64,000 nucleotides of DNA from Marine Group I thaumarchaeote. GTDB taxonomy: Archaea; Thermoproteota; Nitrososphaeria; Nitrososphaerales; Nitrosopumilaceae. How positions within the stretch are numbered: position 1 is the stretch's first letter; every line of letters begins with the position of its first letter. The stretch is from contig JACATG010000001.1 of NCBI GenBank assembly GCA_013390905.1, positions 1 through 64,000 on the forward strand, given 5' to 3'. Made by a program: the position numbers and the translations under genes. The notes under the pieces were generated by a model. The model made no database searches. It was not told the DNA's origin and worked only from the letters and a program-made list of their open reading frames with translations. Positions 34,741-44,479 of this stretch are shown piece by piece.

Positions 34741-36808
34741 TACATTTACAGATTCTGCATTATCAGATAAAGTAAAAGAATTCCTTACTAGATTCAAAGA
34801 TAAATCTGGCAGCTACAAGTATGTAGAGGCAATAGATGAGATGATGCCTAGAAATGCAAAATATATTGTCGTTGATTACAATGATTTAGTTTTCGAACCA
34901 GAAATTGGAAACTTGTTTTCTCAAAGTCCTGATAGAATCTTTGATGCATTTTCTAGAGCAATCAAAGAAGCACTACAAACAAGATTTCCAGATTATGCTG
35001 AAAAAATCAAAGATGAAGTTCGTGTTAGACTAGTAAATTATCCACTTCAGAGAAGCCTCAGACAAATCAATGCTGAAACTATTGGAACAATTACAAGCGT
35101 TTCAGGAATGGTAGTTAGAGCATCAGAAGTAAAACCTCTTGCAAAAGAACTAGTCTTTGTTTGTCCTGATAAACATTCTACCAAAGTAATTCAGCTTAAA
35201 GGGATGGATGTTAAAACCCCTGTAGTATGTGATAACCCAAATTGTAAACACCGAGATTTTGAATTAAAAACTGAAGCAAGCAAGTTTATTGATTTTCAAC
35301 TTCTTAGATTACAGGAACTTCCTGAGGATTTACCTCCAGGACAACTTCCTCACTATATTGACATCACAATTAGGCAGGATTTGGTAGATAATGCTAGACC
35401 CGGTGACAGAATAATCCTTACAGGAATAGTAAGAATCGAACAAGAATCAGTTGCAGGTGTTCAGAGAGGTCATAGTGGATTATACAGATTAAGAATAGAA
35501 GGAAATAACATTGAATTCTTGGGTGGACATGGTTTAAAATTATCTCGTAAAGTAGAAAAAGATGAAGTTTCTCCCGAAGAAGAAGAAATGATCAAAACAT
35601 TAAGTCAAAGTCCTGATGTGTATCAAAGACTAATTGACTCATTTGCTCCCCACATTCATGGACATTCAATAATCAAAGAAGCTATCATATTACTTATTGT
35701 GGGTGCTAATCAAAAAATATTGGGTGATGGAAGTAAGATTAGAGGAGACATCAACGTTTTTCTAGTTGGAGATCCTGGTACTGCAAAAAGTGAGATGCTA
35801 AAGTTTTGTGCAAGAATTGCACCAAGAGGTTTGTACACTTCTGGTAGAGGTTCAACTGCTGCAGGACTTACAGCTGCTATAGTTAAAGACAAAACAGGAA
35901 TTATGATGCTTGAAGCAGGTGCAGTTGTACTTGGTGACCAAGGTCTTGTATGTATAGATGAATTTGATAAGATGAAACCAGAAGACAGAAGTGCTTTACA
36001 CGAAGTTATGGAACAACAATCAGTAAGTATTGCAAAAGGTGGTATTGTAGCTACACTAAATGCTAGAACTTCAATTTTAGCTGCAGCAAACCCAATGTAT
36101 GGAAAATACGATCCTTTCAAAAACATTACAGAAAATGTAAACTTACCAATTCCATTACTTACAAGATTTGATTTGATTTTTGTTGTAAGAGACATTCCAA
36201 GTAAAGAAAAAGATGAAAAAATTGCTAGACACATTATAGAGCGATTTACTCCACAAGGAACAGACAAACGTTCTGTAATTGATATTGATTTACTAACAAA
36301 ATATCTCTCATACGCAAAACGTGGTATTCCTAACATGACAAAAGAGGCTGAAGAAAAGATCCTTGAATATTATCTCCAGATGCGAAACGTAGAATCTGAG
36401 GAAATGATTACAGTTACACCTAGACAACTAGAAGGAATTATCCGACTCGCCACGGCAAGAGCGAGATTACTATTGAAAGACAAGGTAGAACTGGAAGATG
36501 CAGAGCGTGCAATCTTCTTGCTTCAGAGTATGCTTGAAGATGCAGGGGTAGATGTCAATACTGGAAAGGTAGATCTTGGAGTATTACAAGGAAAACCTAG
36601 AAGTGAGATTTCAAAGATGCAATTATTTATGGATATTCTCAGAAGTCTTGAGGGTGATAGCAAGGTGCCAGTAGAAGAAAAGATGTTTGTCCGGGAACTT
36701 GAAAAGAGTGACAAATTTACCAAAGATGAGGCAAGAAACTACATCAGAAGAATGCTCAGAGAAGCATCTATTTATGAATCAAAACCCGGTCATTATAACC
36801 GAGTATGA
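34721..36808 (+). CDS. mcm: Replicative DNA helicase MCM
   Basis: This 695-residue minichromosome maintenance protein has an N-terminal OB/zinc region (FVCPDKHSTK, CDNPNCKH), Walker A GDPGTAKSEML (near 345), Walker B VCIDEFDKM, sensor AAANPMYGKYD, arginine finger LLTRFDLIF and a C-terminal winged helix. It unwinds DNA as a hexamer. Start ATG 34721 lies inside the GINS gene, and the stop overlaps Hel308 by 4 nt. Confidence 0.97.
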   Translation: MSKVQISTFTDSALSDKVKEFLTRFKDKSGSYKYVEAIDEMMPRNAKYIVVDYNDLVFEPEIGNLFSQSPDRIFDAFSRAIKEALQTRFPDYAEKIKDEVRVRLVNYPLQRSLRQINAETIGTITSVSGMVVRASEVKPLAKELVFVCPDKHSTKVIQLKGMDVKTPVVCDNPNCKHRDFELKTEASKFIDFQLLRLQELPEDLPPGQLPHYIDITIRQDLVDNARPGDRIILTGIVRIEQESVAGVQRGHSGLYRLRIEGNNIEFLGGHGLKLSRKVEKDEVSPEEEEMIKTLSQSPDVYQRLIDSFAPHIHGHSIIKEAIILLIVGANQKILGDGSKIRGDINVFLVGDPGTAKSEMLKFCARIAPRGLYTSGRGSTAAGLTAAIVKDKTGIMMLEAGAVVLGDQGLVCIDEFDKMKPEDRSALHEVMEQQSVSIAKGGIVATLNARTSILAAANPMYGKYDPFKNITENVNLPIPLLTRFDLIFVVRDIPSKEKDEKIARHIIERFTPQGTDKRSVIDIDLLTKYLSYAKRGIPNMTKEAEEKILEYYLQMRNVESEEMITVTPRQLEGIIRLATARARLLLKDKVELEDAERAIFLLQSMLEDAGVDVNTGKVDLGVLQGKPRSEISKMQLFMDILRSLEGDSKVPVEEKMFVRELEKSDKFTKDEARNYIRRMLREASIYESKPGHYNRV

Positions 36809-38931
36809 AAATAGATAAACTAGATCTTCCCGACACTGCAATTGAATTTTTAAAATCACAAGGTTATAAAAAATTATATCCTCCACAAGCTGATAGTGTT
36901 AAGTCTGGATTACTAGATGGAAAAAGCATTTTGGTATCTGCTCCTACTGCAAGTGGAAAGACTCTGATTGCAATGCTTGCAATGATTAGTTATCTTTCCA
37001 AGAATAATGGCAAGGTGATTTACCTTAGTCCTTTACGTGCATTAGCTGCTGAAAAATTCTCAGAGTTTAAAAAATTAGAAAAAGTTGCACTAGGAAAAAA
37101 AATCAAAGTCAGTATATCTACTGGAGACTATGAAAACATTGAAAAGAATTTGGAGAAAAGTGATGTGTTAATTTTAACAAACGAAAAAATGGATTCTATT
37201 ATACGACATGGTATGGAGTGGGTTGAGGAAATTGGACTTGTAATTGCTGATGAAGTCCATTTGATTGGTGACGAAAATAGAGGTCCAACACTTGAGATGA
37301 TTCTTACACAGCTAAAATTATTGGAAACAAATCCTCAGATTGTTGGTCTTAGTGCTACTATTACAAATTCTAATGAAATTGCAGATTGGCTTGGTTGTAT
37401 ACTAGTAAAAAATGATTGGAGACCAGTACCTCTATCAGAAGGAGTTTGTGATGCAGGAGAAGTTACTATGAATAATGGTAAAGTCTTTTCAGTTGAGCGT
37501 AGTATATGTGGAACTCCTATCGATTTAGGCGTACAATCAGTAAAAGAAGGAGGTCAATCTCTAATATTTGCAGAGACTAGAAATCGCTCAAAGTCACTTG
37601 CAACAAAAGCTGCAGATGCTATCTCTCAAATTTTAGAAAAAAAAGATTTGGAGGAATTACAAAAAACCTCCAAAAAAATTCTATTAGAAAATGAACATAC
37701 AGAATTAATAAAGACATTAGCGTTTCTTGTAAAAAAAGGCGTTGCATTTCATCATGCAGGATTAAATCAAAACTGCAGACAAACAATAGAAACAGAATTT
37801 CGTAAAGGTACTATCAAACTACTGTCATCCACACCAACTTTAGCTGCTGGAGTTAACCTTCCAGCAAGAAGAGTTGTAATTTCAAACATTAATAGGTATA
37901 ATGCAAAAGTTGGAGCAAATAGACCGATTAGTATCTTAGAATACAAACAACTTTGTGGTAGAGCTGGAAGACCTCAATATGATGATTATGGAGAAGCAAT
38001 AATTGTTGGAAATGGAAATACTGAGGCTCTAATTGATTATTATATTAATGGAGAACCAGAGCCAATAATTTCAAAGATTACTGATGACAAATCTTTACGT
38101 ACTCATATACTTAGTGTGATAGTTACACATCCTGGAATTAAAAAAGATGAGATCTTGGAATTTTTCTTGCAAACATTAGGGGGATTACAATCAAGAAAAC
38201 CTACAATAAAATTTGCAATTGATATTTCTCTACGTTTTCTTTCCAGTGAAAATTTGATAATTAAAAAAGGTGAAAGATTTGCTGCTACCGAATTTGGAAA
38301 AAAGACATCAATGTTGTATATTGATCCCTTGACTGCAACATACTTTAGAGATGCTATTGAAAATGTATCTCAAGACATAAAACATACATTTGGATTCTTA
38401 CATTTAATCTCAAATTGCGAGGAATTTTTTCCCAAATTCTCACTTCGAAACAAGGATTATGAATCTGCCAGTCTTTTGATAGAAAATAATTCTTCAGAAT
38501 TGCTTGAACAAATTTCAGAATATGACTGCTCAAGAAGTCTTTTAGCTTTACATGCATGGATCACAGAATCTTCAGAATTATCTCTCTCTGATAACTTTGG
38601 AGTAGAGTCAGGAGACATGCATAGGATGGTAGAAACGGCAAATTGGCTTTTATATTGTCTTAGGGAGATTTCCAAGCATGTTGAGAGGGCAGATTTGCTT
38701 GAGGAACTTGGCAATCTAAGAAAAAGAATCGTTTATGGAATTAGAGAGGAATTACTTGAACTTGTTAGGGTTAAAGGAATTGGAAGAATTAGAGCCAGAA
38801 TTCTATATAAACATAGAATTAAGAATCTAGATGATTTAGCAAAGATTCCAGTGAATAAATTAGCAGAAATAGATAAATTTGGTTCAGCCCTTGCAGATAA
38901 CATAAAGTCTGAATTACGAAAGGTTAGATAA
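36805..38931 (+). CDS. hel308: Hel308-type Ski2-like DNA helicase
   Basis: This 708-residue superfamily 2 helicase acts on stalled replication forks. Its motifs are the Q-motif PPQADSVKSG, SAPTASGKTL (Walker A), ADEVHLIG (DEVH), GLSATITN, QLCGRAGRPQ (motif VI), a winged helix and ratchet domain, and a C-terminal helix-hairpin-helix (VKGIGRIRARILY). It overlaps MCM by 4 nt, placing fork repair in the same operon as the helicase core. Confidence 0.93.
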   Translation: MKIDKLDLPDTAIEFLKSQGYKKLYPPQADSVKSGLLDGKSILVSAPTASGKTLIAMLAMISYLSKNNGKVIYLSPLRALAAEKFSEFKKLEKVALGKKIKVSISTGDYENIEKNLEKSDVLILTNEKMDSIIRHGMEWVEEIGLVIADEVHLIGDENRGPTLEMILTQLKLLETNPQIVGLSATITNSNEIADWLGCILVKNDWRPVPLSEGVCDAGEVTMNNGKVFSVERSICGTPIDLGVQSVKEGGQSLIFAETRNRSKSLATKAADAISQILEKKDLEELQKTSKKILLENEHTELIKTLAFLVKKGVAFHHAGLNQNCRQTIETEFRKGTIKLLSSTPTLAAGVNLPARRVVISNINRYNAKVGANRPISILEYKQLCGRAGRPQYDDYGEAIIVGNGNTEALIDYYINGEPEPIISKITDDKSLRTHILSVIVTHPGIKKDEILEFFLQTLGGLQSRKPTIKFAIDISLRFLSSENLIIKKGERFAATEFGKKTSMLYIDPLTATYFRDAIENVSQDIKHTFGFLHLISNCEEFFPKFSLRNKDYESASLLIENNSSELLEQISEYDCSRSLLALHAWITESSELSLSDNFGVESGDMHRMVETANWLLYCLREISKHVERADLLEELGNLRKRIVYGIREELLELVRVKGIGRIRARILYKHRIKNLDDLAKIPVNKLAEIDKFGSALADNIKSELRKVR

Positions 38932-39921
38932 TTGATTGAATTAATACTTCCAGCGGTAGCTTCTTGTATAGTTGCATTTTTTGTCGTATTTCTAATGACT
39001 CCTCCATTAATTAAATTTCTAGAAAAAAGAAATCTTACAGTTAAAGATGTGAACAAAAAAGAAGATGTAATGGTTGCAAGACCAGGTGGTCTATCTATAA
39101 TTACAGGAATTATTGCATCAGAAATTGTTCTTTATGCATTTTTACAGTTAAATGAAATTCTTGCTATAATTATTACTACGTCTGCAGCTTTTGTAATTGG
39201 TTACGTTGATGATCGAAAAGTAATGGGCGGTTGGTTCAAACCAGTAGCCCTTGCAATTGCAGCAACACCAATCATTGCACTTGGTGCATATAATTCAGAT
39301 CTTGCTTTTCCCTTATTTGGAACAGTACAAATTCCAGTACTATATCTTGCATTGATAGTTTTTATGATTCCAATTACAGGAAATACAATCAACTCTATTG
39401 ATGTTCTAAATGGGGTTGCCAGCGGATTTATGGTAATCGCAAGTTTCTCATTATCAATCTGTTTGTTTATAGTACAAAACTATGAAATTGCAATAGCTAG
39501 CTTACCGCTAGGATTTGTTTCATTAGCATTTTACAAATATCATAAAATTCCAAGTAAGATTTTTCCTGGAGACTCTGGCGCACTAACTTTTGGTGCAATG
39601 TATGGAACAATTGCAATTGTAGGCGGTATAGAAGTTATTGCAGCAATTGCATTATTGCCTGCTATTATCAACTCATTTTTGTTCCTATCTAGCGTAAAAA
39701 AAATAACAGAACACAGACAAATCAAAAATCCTACTTCATTAACCTCGGAACTCAAAATAAAGTCTACTGATGATGTTTCAGCACCTATAACACTAGTTAG
39801 GTTAATTGTTGCATCAAAAGCATTATCTGAAAAACAGGTTGGATTTGTAATCTTCAAACTTGCTATATTTTCAGGAATTTTGGCTATAATTACTGCATTT
39901 ATGATGGGGGTTTCTCTTTGA
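38932..39921 (+). CDS. GlcNAc-1-phosphate transferase family (GT4) membrane enzyme
   Basis: This 329-residue polytopic protein transfers a sugar-1-phosphate to a polyprenyl phosphate (AglH/WecA/MraY superfamily). Motifs are DVNKKEDVMVARPGG, GYVDDRKVMGG, NSIDVLNGVASG and FPGDSGALTFG. It is probably the first step of archaeal N-glycosylation or surface glycan synthesis. The TTG start directly follows the Hel308 stop; the next small membrane gene overlaps by 4 nt. Its place in a replication operon may reflect compact packing only. Confidence 0.9.
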   Translation: MIELILPAVASCIVAFFVVFLMTPPLIKFLEKRNLTVKDVNKKEDVMVARPGGLSIITGIIASEIVLYAFLQLNEILAIIITTSAAFVIGYVDDRKVMGGWFKPVALAIAATPIIALGAYNSDLAFPLFGTVQIPVLYLALIVFMIPITGNTINSIDVLNGVASGFMVIASFSLSICLFIVQNYEIAIASLPLGFVSLAFYKYHKIPSKIFPGDSGALTFGAMYGTIAIVGGIEVIAAIALLPAIINSFLFLSSVKKITEHRQIKNPTSLTSELKIKSTDDVSAPITLVRLIVASKALSEKQVGFVIFKLAIFSGILAIITAFMMGVSL

Positions 39922-40148
39922 AGTTTGGTCTCTTTGGATTTTTGTTTGTAATGTGGATTTTGATACTTGTCGGTGGTGGAATTACTGTCATGATACTGGG
40001 ACCATTCTCTATTTCTGGATTTGGTGAACTTGATCGGTTTATTGGATCTATAATTAAAGCAATAGTTGCAATCATTCTAGTTGTAATATGGATTTTAATT
40101 TTATCTAAATTGAAAAATTTGATTTTTAGAAAAGAGATAAAATCCTAA
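39918..40148 (+). CDS. Small two-helix membrane protein
   Basis: This 76-residue protein has a TTG start overlapping the GT4 stop (TTGA). It contains two hydrophobic helices (about 4-28 and 44-65) with a short acidic loop (GELDRFIGS) and a basic end. No family is recognised. Its coupling suggests it works with or stabilises the GT4 enzyme; this is inference. It converges on the acyltransferase gene with a 4-nt overlap. Confidence 0.65.
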   Translation: MKFGLFGFLFVMWILILVGGGITVMILGPFSISGFGELDRFIGSIIKAIVAIILVVIWILILSKLKNLIFRKEIKS

Positions 40149-40621
40149 CTTTCTTTCCACTTTCTTTGCTTCTTGTCATATTCCTCTCTAGTGTATCTGA
40201 TTGTAGCTGGAGAACCAATGACAACAGAGTTTTCAGGAACATCTCTTGTTACAACTGCTCCCATTGCAACAACACTGTTCTTTCCTACAGTAACTCCTGC
40301 TTTGATTACTGCACGTGCACCAATTATTGCATTGTCTTCAATTGTAACTCCTATCATTTTATTACACATGGGATAAGGATCATTTGTTAATGTAGCAGCA
40401 GGTCCGATGAAGACATTTTTTCCAATTATTGATAGAGGCGGAATGTACACTTGACCTTCTATCTTTGTGTTTTCACCAATCTTTACATTGTAATCAATAT
40501 GTGCAAGAGAACCAATCTTGACATTGTCTCCAATCTCTACATTATCCCCAACATATGAAAAATGCCAAATCTGCACATTCTGACCAATCTTTGCTTTTTC
40601 AGAAATAAAATTTGTAATCAT
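40145..40621 (-). CDS. Hexapeptide-repeat acetyltransferase (WbpD-like)
   Basis: This 158-residue left-handed beta-helix protein has many I-G-x-N-V hexapeptides (VEIGDNVKIGSLAHIDYNVK) and the conserved NDPYP and AIIGARAVIKAGVTVGKNSV. Such enzymes acetylate amino sugars, and WbpD is the closest type I recognise. It lies downstream of a Gfo/Idh dehydrogenase and Trm112-like gene, consistent with surface-sugar biosynthesis. Confidence 0.85.
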   Translation of the reverse strand: MITNFISEKAKIGQNVQIWHFSYVGDNVEIGDNVKIGSLAHIDYNVKIGENTKIEGQVYIPPLSIIGKNVFIGPAATLTNDPYPMCNKMIGVTIEDNAIIGARAVIKAGVTVGKNSVVAMGAVVTRDVPENSVVIGSPATIRYTREEYDKKQRKWKES

Positions 40622-40625
40622 TATC

Positions 40626-40895
40626 TCACAAATGCCATGGATTTGCCTTTGTAATAATTTTTTCAGGTAATTTATCTTTGTTAGTTTTTAGAAATTCAAT
40701 CTCTTGTTTTTTATCTCTTAATTCATCAGGTAGCATTATTGGAATTTCCTCAATAATTGGATAAAATCGAGAACATTTTGAGCAAAATAATGCTCCTTCG
40801 TAGACTATACTATCTTTCTCTTTAATTTCAAATAATTCCAAAGGATGATTTTTGTCAATTGGGCATGCCAAAATATCCATCATTGTCTTGTTCAT
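40626..40895 (-). CDS. Trm112-family zinc protein
   Basis: This 89-residue protein shows MDILACPIDKNHPL and LFCSKCSRFYPIIEEIPIML, the Trm112/YcaR pattern. Trm112 proteins activate methyltransferases that modify tRNA, rRNA and release factor. It overlaps the Gfo/Idh gene by 4 nt and precedes the acyltransferase by 4 bp, so it is embedded in a sugar-metabolism transcript, which is not its obvious functional context. Confidence 0.85.
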   Translation of the reverse strand: MNKTMMDILACPIDKNHPLELFEIKEKDSIVYEGALFCSKCSRFYPIIEEIPIMLPDELRDKKQEIEFLKTNKDKLPEKIITKANPWHL

Positions 40896-41827
40896 TTTAG
40901 ATCTAGATAGATTGGTATTCCTTTCTGACTAGATAAAAGTGCAGCTTCTGCAATCTTTGTGACGTTGACCGCTTCTTGTGATTTGACAACTTGTTCATTT
41001 TTACCATCAATTGTTCCTAGAAAACTTTGAATTTCTAATAGCAATGGTTCTTGTTTTTCGTTTTGAACAGTTTCTGTTTTATCATTTTTCTCTACAATAA
41101 TTTCTTGAGTGATAAAGTCTAAAGAAATTATCGCGTCTGTACATACAGCATTGAATTTTCTAACTTTTTTTGGTGTAATCCAGTTTGATGAAATAATTGC
41201 AACTTTGTCATCTTTGTATCCTAGCATGATGCTTGCAAAATCCTCATGTTCATGTTTTATTTTACCTGCTCTTGCAAATACTACATGTGGCATATCATCA
41301 AACAACCAATTTGCAGTATCAATATCATGAACTGAAGTATCATAAATGATTCCAACATCTTTGATATGAAGAGGCATTCTATTTTCACGGTGAAATTCTA
41401 GCATCACTAACTCACCAAATTTCTTTTCTTTGACAAATTTCTTTACAACATCTACGGCCGGATTAAATCTCTCAATATACCCACAAGTTAGAATCACTTT
41501 ATTTTTCTCTGCAAGTTTAGCAAGTTTTTCACCATCTTCAGATTTGTATGTCATTGGTTTTTCTACGAATACATGTTTTTTTGCCTCTAACAATTTTGTT
41601 GCAATTTCTGTGTGAGTTGATGTAGGTGTTACTACAAATGCTCCATCAAACTTTTCTGAAATTAGTAGATCATCTAGTGATTCATAATGATTTACAGAAT
41701 ATTTTTCTCCATATTCTTTGCTTCTTTGAGAATCTGTATCACAGACAGCTGACAGCACACCTAATTGCGATAAAATTCTGGTATGATTTTTACCCCATCC
41801 ACCTACTCCGATTTGAACAATTTTCAT
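40892..41827 (-). CDS. Gfo/Idh/MocA-family NAD(P)-dependent oxidoreductase
   Basis: This 311-residue protein begins with a Rossmann motif (IVQIGVGGWGKNHTRIL), has the family VTPTSTHTEIATKLLEAKKHVFVEKPM segment with the catalytic EKP lysine, and DVGIIYDTSVHDIDTANWLF with the substrate-binding Asp/His. It probably oxidises or reduces a sugar nucleotide, a WbpB-like role given the adjacent acetyltransferase. It abuts ilvE with no gap. Confidence 0.9.
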   Translation of the reverse strand: MKIVQIGVGGWGKNHTRILSQLGVLSAVCDTDSQRSKEYGEKYSVNHYESLDDLLISEKFDGAFVVTPTSTHTEIATKLLEAKKHVFVEKPMTYKSEDGEKLAKLAEKNKVILTCGYIERFNPAVDVVKKFVKEKKFGELVMLEFHRENRMPLHIKDVGIIYDTSVHDIDTANWLFDDMPHVVFARAGKIKHEHEDFASIMLGYKDDKVAIISSNWITPKKVRKFNAVCTDAIISLDFITQEIIVEKNDKTETVQNEKQEPLLLEIQSFLGTIDGKNEQVVKSQEAVNVTKIAEAALLSSQKGIPIYLDLK

Positions 41828-42745
41828 CTAATACACCGTAGTTAACCAATGAGAATAGTTATCATTTTTGTTCATTACTATGTTTGTGTATTCTTTCATC
41901 ATCTTCTTTGTTATAACACCTGGTTTACCATTACCAACCTTTTTTGAATCCATTGTTATGATGGGAGTAATTTCAGCTGCTGTTCCAGTCAGGAATATCT
42001 CATCAGACATGGATAATTCTATTCTTGCAATGTCTCTTTCAACGACATCAATATCCAAATCTCTTGCAATTTTGATTACTGAATCACGAGTAATTCCTTC
42101 AAGCGCTGATGACGCTAGTGATGGTGTTGCCAATTGCTCATCTCTTACAATAAAGATATTTTCTCCTGGTGCTTCACTAACATTTCCATTATGATCAAGC
42201 AAAATTGCTTCATCAACACCATTTCGTTTTGCTTCTTGTGTTGCAATAATAGAATTCAAATAATTTCCACCCATTTTTGCTTGTGTGGGAGTAGACTTGT
42301 CTGAGAATTTCCTCCAAGATACAACTCCTGCTGAAATTCCATTTTTGTTAAATAAATCTCCAAAAAGAAATGAAAAAATTCCAACATTTGTAGGAGCCTT
42401 TTCGGTTACATATAGATTTATTCCATAATCTCCTACAAAATAAAATGGTCTGATGTAACATGATTTCTTGATCTTATTTTTTCTACATATTCCTATAATT
42501 GCATCACTAATGACTTTATCAGAGAAATTAAGCGAAATGTTGTAAAACTGTCCTGATCTCCTAAATCGCTTTACATGCTCATCCAGTCTAAATATGTGAA
42601 GATTCTTTCTATTCCAATATGCCCTTATTCCCTCAAAGATTGATGTTCCGTAATGAATTGCATGAGTAGTAATTGGAACTTGAGCCTTTTCTGTAAGAAT
42701 ATATTTTCCATCAAACCAAACATATTTTGAAAGTGGAAGTTTCAT
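41828..42745 (-). CDS. ilvE: Branched-chain amino acid aminotransferase
   Basis: This 305-residue class IV PLP aminotransferase has YGTSIFEGIRAYW near the start, CYIRPFYFVG, the PLP Lys region (TQAKMGGNYLNSI), DEAILLDHNGNVSEAPGENIF and a phosphate cup LTGTAAEITPI. It makes or degrades Val, Leu and Ile; thaumarchaea need it for synthesis. It abuts the Gfo/Idh gene. Confidence 0.92.
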   Translation of the reverse strand: MKLPLSKYVWFDGKYILTEKAQVPITTHAIHYGTSIFEGIRAYWNRKNLHIFRLDEHVKRFRRSGQFYNISLNFSDKVISDAIIGICRKNKIKKSCYIRPFYFVGDYGINLYVTEKAPTNVGIFSFLFGDLFNKNGISAGVVSWRKFSDKSTPTQAKMGGNYLNSIIATQEAKRNGVDEAILLDHNGNVSEAPGENIFIVRDEQLATPSLASSALEGITRDSVIKIARDLDIDVVERDIARIELSMSDEIFLTGTAAEITPIITMDSKKVGNGKPGVITKKMMKEYTNIVMNKNDNYSHWLTTVY

Positions 42746-42780
42746 ATGAAAATTTTTACTGTAAGTGTATTAATCTCTAT

Positions 42781-43383
42781 TTATTTTGACCAACCTTCTT
42801 TAGGAAATTTCATTCCTACAACTCTTCTGGTCATGTCTTCGGTATTTGCAAATTTCTCTACTGTTTTCCAATCTTCTTCTATAATTTTGGCTACGCTTTC
42901 CGGTACATCTTCTTTCCATGTAGATTCTTTTCCAAGTGCAGCATCAAACAATTTTTCTTTAACAGATGCTGCAGAAAGTGATTTTCTTTCTCCTATCTTT
43001 GGTTTTAGTCTGTACATTTTTAGCATGTAACCTTCAGCCTTATCACCTGTATATGAAAAAAAATCCCCTTCTACTCCTTGAAGGATCTGTTTTCTTAACT
43101 TCCATGACCTTCGTCTCAATAATGGAGGAAGATATTTTTTAAATGGAGCAAAAAATGCATAATCATCAGTAATTTGAATTGAATCTCCAAAAACAGATAT
43201 CAACATTTTCTTTCTAGTTTCAAAATTAAATGGAAAACTTTTACTGTTAACCTCTTTGTCTTCATCTTTGAAAACTACAGGCATGACTTTGACAATGTCA
43301 GCTTCTTTTTTCAGATCTGAAATAATTTCAATATGTGCATTAGTTACTGGATTTAGATGTGCAAGATATAGTGCAGTAATCAA
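42781..43383 (-). CDS. Nucleotidyltransferase-fold protein
   Basis: This 200-residue protein begins MITALYLAHLNPVTNAHIEI, a variant of the adenylyl/cytidylyltransferase HxGH loop (here NPVTNAH), and carries a KSLSAASVKEKLF segment that corresponds to the ISxTxIR motif. The substrate is unknown; nicotinamide-nucleotide or phosphopantetheine-type adenylylation are family possibilities. It is separated from ilvE by 35 bp on the same strand. Confidence 0.72.
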   Translation of the reverse strand: MITALYLAHLNPVTNAHIEIISDLKKEADIVKVMPVVFKDEDKEVNSKSFPFNFETRKKMLISVFGDSIQITDDYAFFAPFKKYLPPLLRRRSWKLRKQILQGVEGDFFSYTGDKAEGYMLKMYRLKPKIGERKSLSAASVKEKLFDAALGKESTWKEDVPESVAKIIEEDWKTVEKFANTEDMTRRVVGMKFPKEGWSK

Positions 43384-43434
43384 TTACATTCCCTAGAAAA
43401 ATCTCATATTTCAATGATTGATTTTTAAAAAATT

Positions 43435-44280
43435 CTATCCGTACGATTCGTATTTGACTTCAAAACTTCCATCTTCACGTTTGTCATGTTCTGTGACAAA
43501 TCCCCTTGGTTTTAAAAAGTCCATTGCACCGTCTATTGTTCCCTGCCAACCACAAATATAGAATATTGTGTTATCTTTGGTGATTTCCTCACCGATTAAT
43601 TCTTCTAGTTGTGACCTGCCATTTTCCAAAGGTCTTAGGAATGTTTCAACCCTTCCAATTTGACCACCCCATGATCTGTTAAACCATTCTTGAGGTCTAC
43701 TGATTGCTGCTCTATACTTAAAGTTCCACTCTTCCTTGCCTCTAGCAATACTGTCATCTTCAAGCGAAGTTAGCAAATCTTTGTAACTTAACTCATCAAC
43801 GTAACTAGCACCCTGTAAAACTATAATCTCTCGTTTGTCTCCAGTATCATGAAAGTGCTGTGCAAAACTGACAAATGGTGCAAGACCAGTACCTCCTCCT
43901 ATACAAATAATTCTTCTGTTATCTTTTTCTCCATTTGGAAGTTCTTCATTAATCATTAGTGCTTTACCTGAAGGTTTTAACCAAAGAATCTCATCTCCTT
44001 CTTTTAGATTAAACAACTGTGTAGTTAATCTGCCAGGTAGTGGTTTCCTTACCCATCTAATTACAAGCTCAATGTAATCTGTATTTTCTGGATGAGATGC
44101 AATTGAATATGCTCGTCTAACAATCTTTCCACCTTGTAGAGGATTTGGCAATCCTAATGTAATAAATTGACCAGCTTGAAATTCTGGAACTAGAACATCT
44201 TTTGGAACTAATCTAATGATTACAAGATCCTCTTTTAGTAATTGAACATATGTGACAGTTGCTTTGTTATCTACCACCAT
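43435..44280 (-). CDS. Ferredoxin-NAD(P)+ reductase-like flavoprotein, copy 1
   Basis: This 281-residue FAD/NAD(P)-binding oxidoreductase has RRAYSIASHPEN (RxYS FAD motif), a pyrophosphate-binding loop near KPLPGRLTTQLF, the nucleotide-binding GGGTGLAPFVSFAQHF and the C-terminal YICGWQGTIDGAMDFL. It should pass electrons between a ferredoxin and NAD(P). A close paralogue lies at 54931; the three ferredoxins at 30-32 kb are candidate partners. Confidence 0.9.
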   Translation of the reverse strand: MVVDNKATVTYVQLLKEDLVIIRLVPKDVLVPEFQAGQFITLGLPNPLQGGKIVRRAYSIASHPENTDYIELVIRWVRKPLPGRLTTQLFNLKEGDEILWLKPSGKALMINEELPNGEKDNRRIICIGGGTGLAPFVSFAQHFHDTGDKREIIVLQGASYVDELSYKDLLTSLEDDSIARGKEEWNFKYRAAISRPQEWFNRSWGGQIGRVETFLRPLENGRSQLEELIGEEITKDNTIFYICGWQGTIDGAMDFLKPRGFVTEHDKREDGSFEVKYESYG

Positions 44281-44406
44281 AACGATTCAATCAAGATAAT
44301 TATGGTTAAATATCTTTTGTGTTAATTTCATACTATATTTCACTTAGACCACTAAACGTTAATAACCAATTTGAAAAATGTAATTCGATCAGAATTCTGA
44401 TTATTG

Positions 44407-44479
44407 GGCCGGTCGTCTAGTCCGGTAGGATAGGTGCATGGCATGCATCGGATCGAGGGTTCAAATCCCTTCCGGTCCA
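44407..44479 (+). tRNA. tRNA-Ala(GGC)
   Basis: Acceptor GGGCCGG/CCGGTCC with the alanine G3.U70 pair; anticodon stem GGTGC/GCATC with loop ATGGCAT (anticodon GGC); T-arm GAGGG/CCCTT with loop TTCAAAT; discriminator A. The last 19 nt overlap the 3' end of the convergent HEAT-repeat gene. Confidence 0.95.

Noticed and set aside
35710-36336. 208-residue antisense frame over mcm
   Set aside because: Opposite-strand shadow of the MCM AAA+ domain with no start context or known motif.
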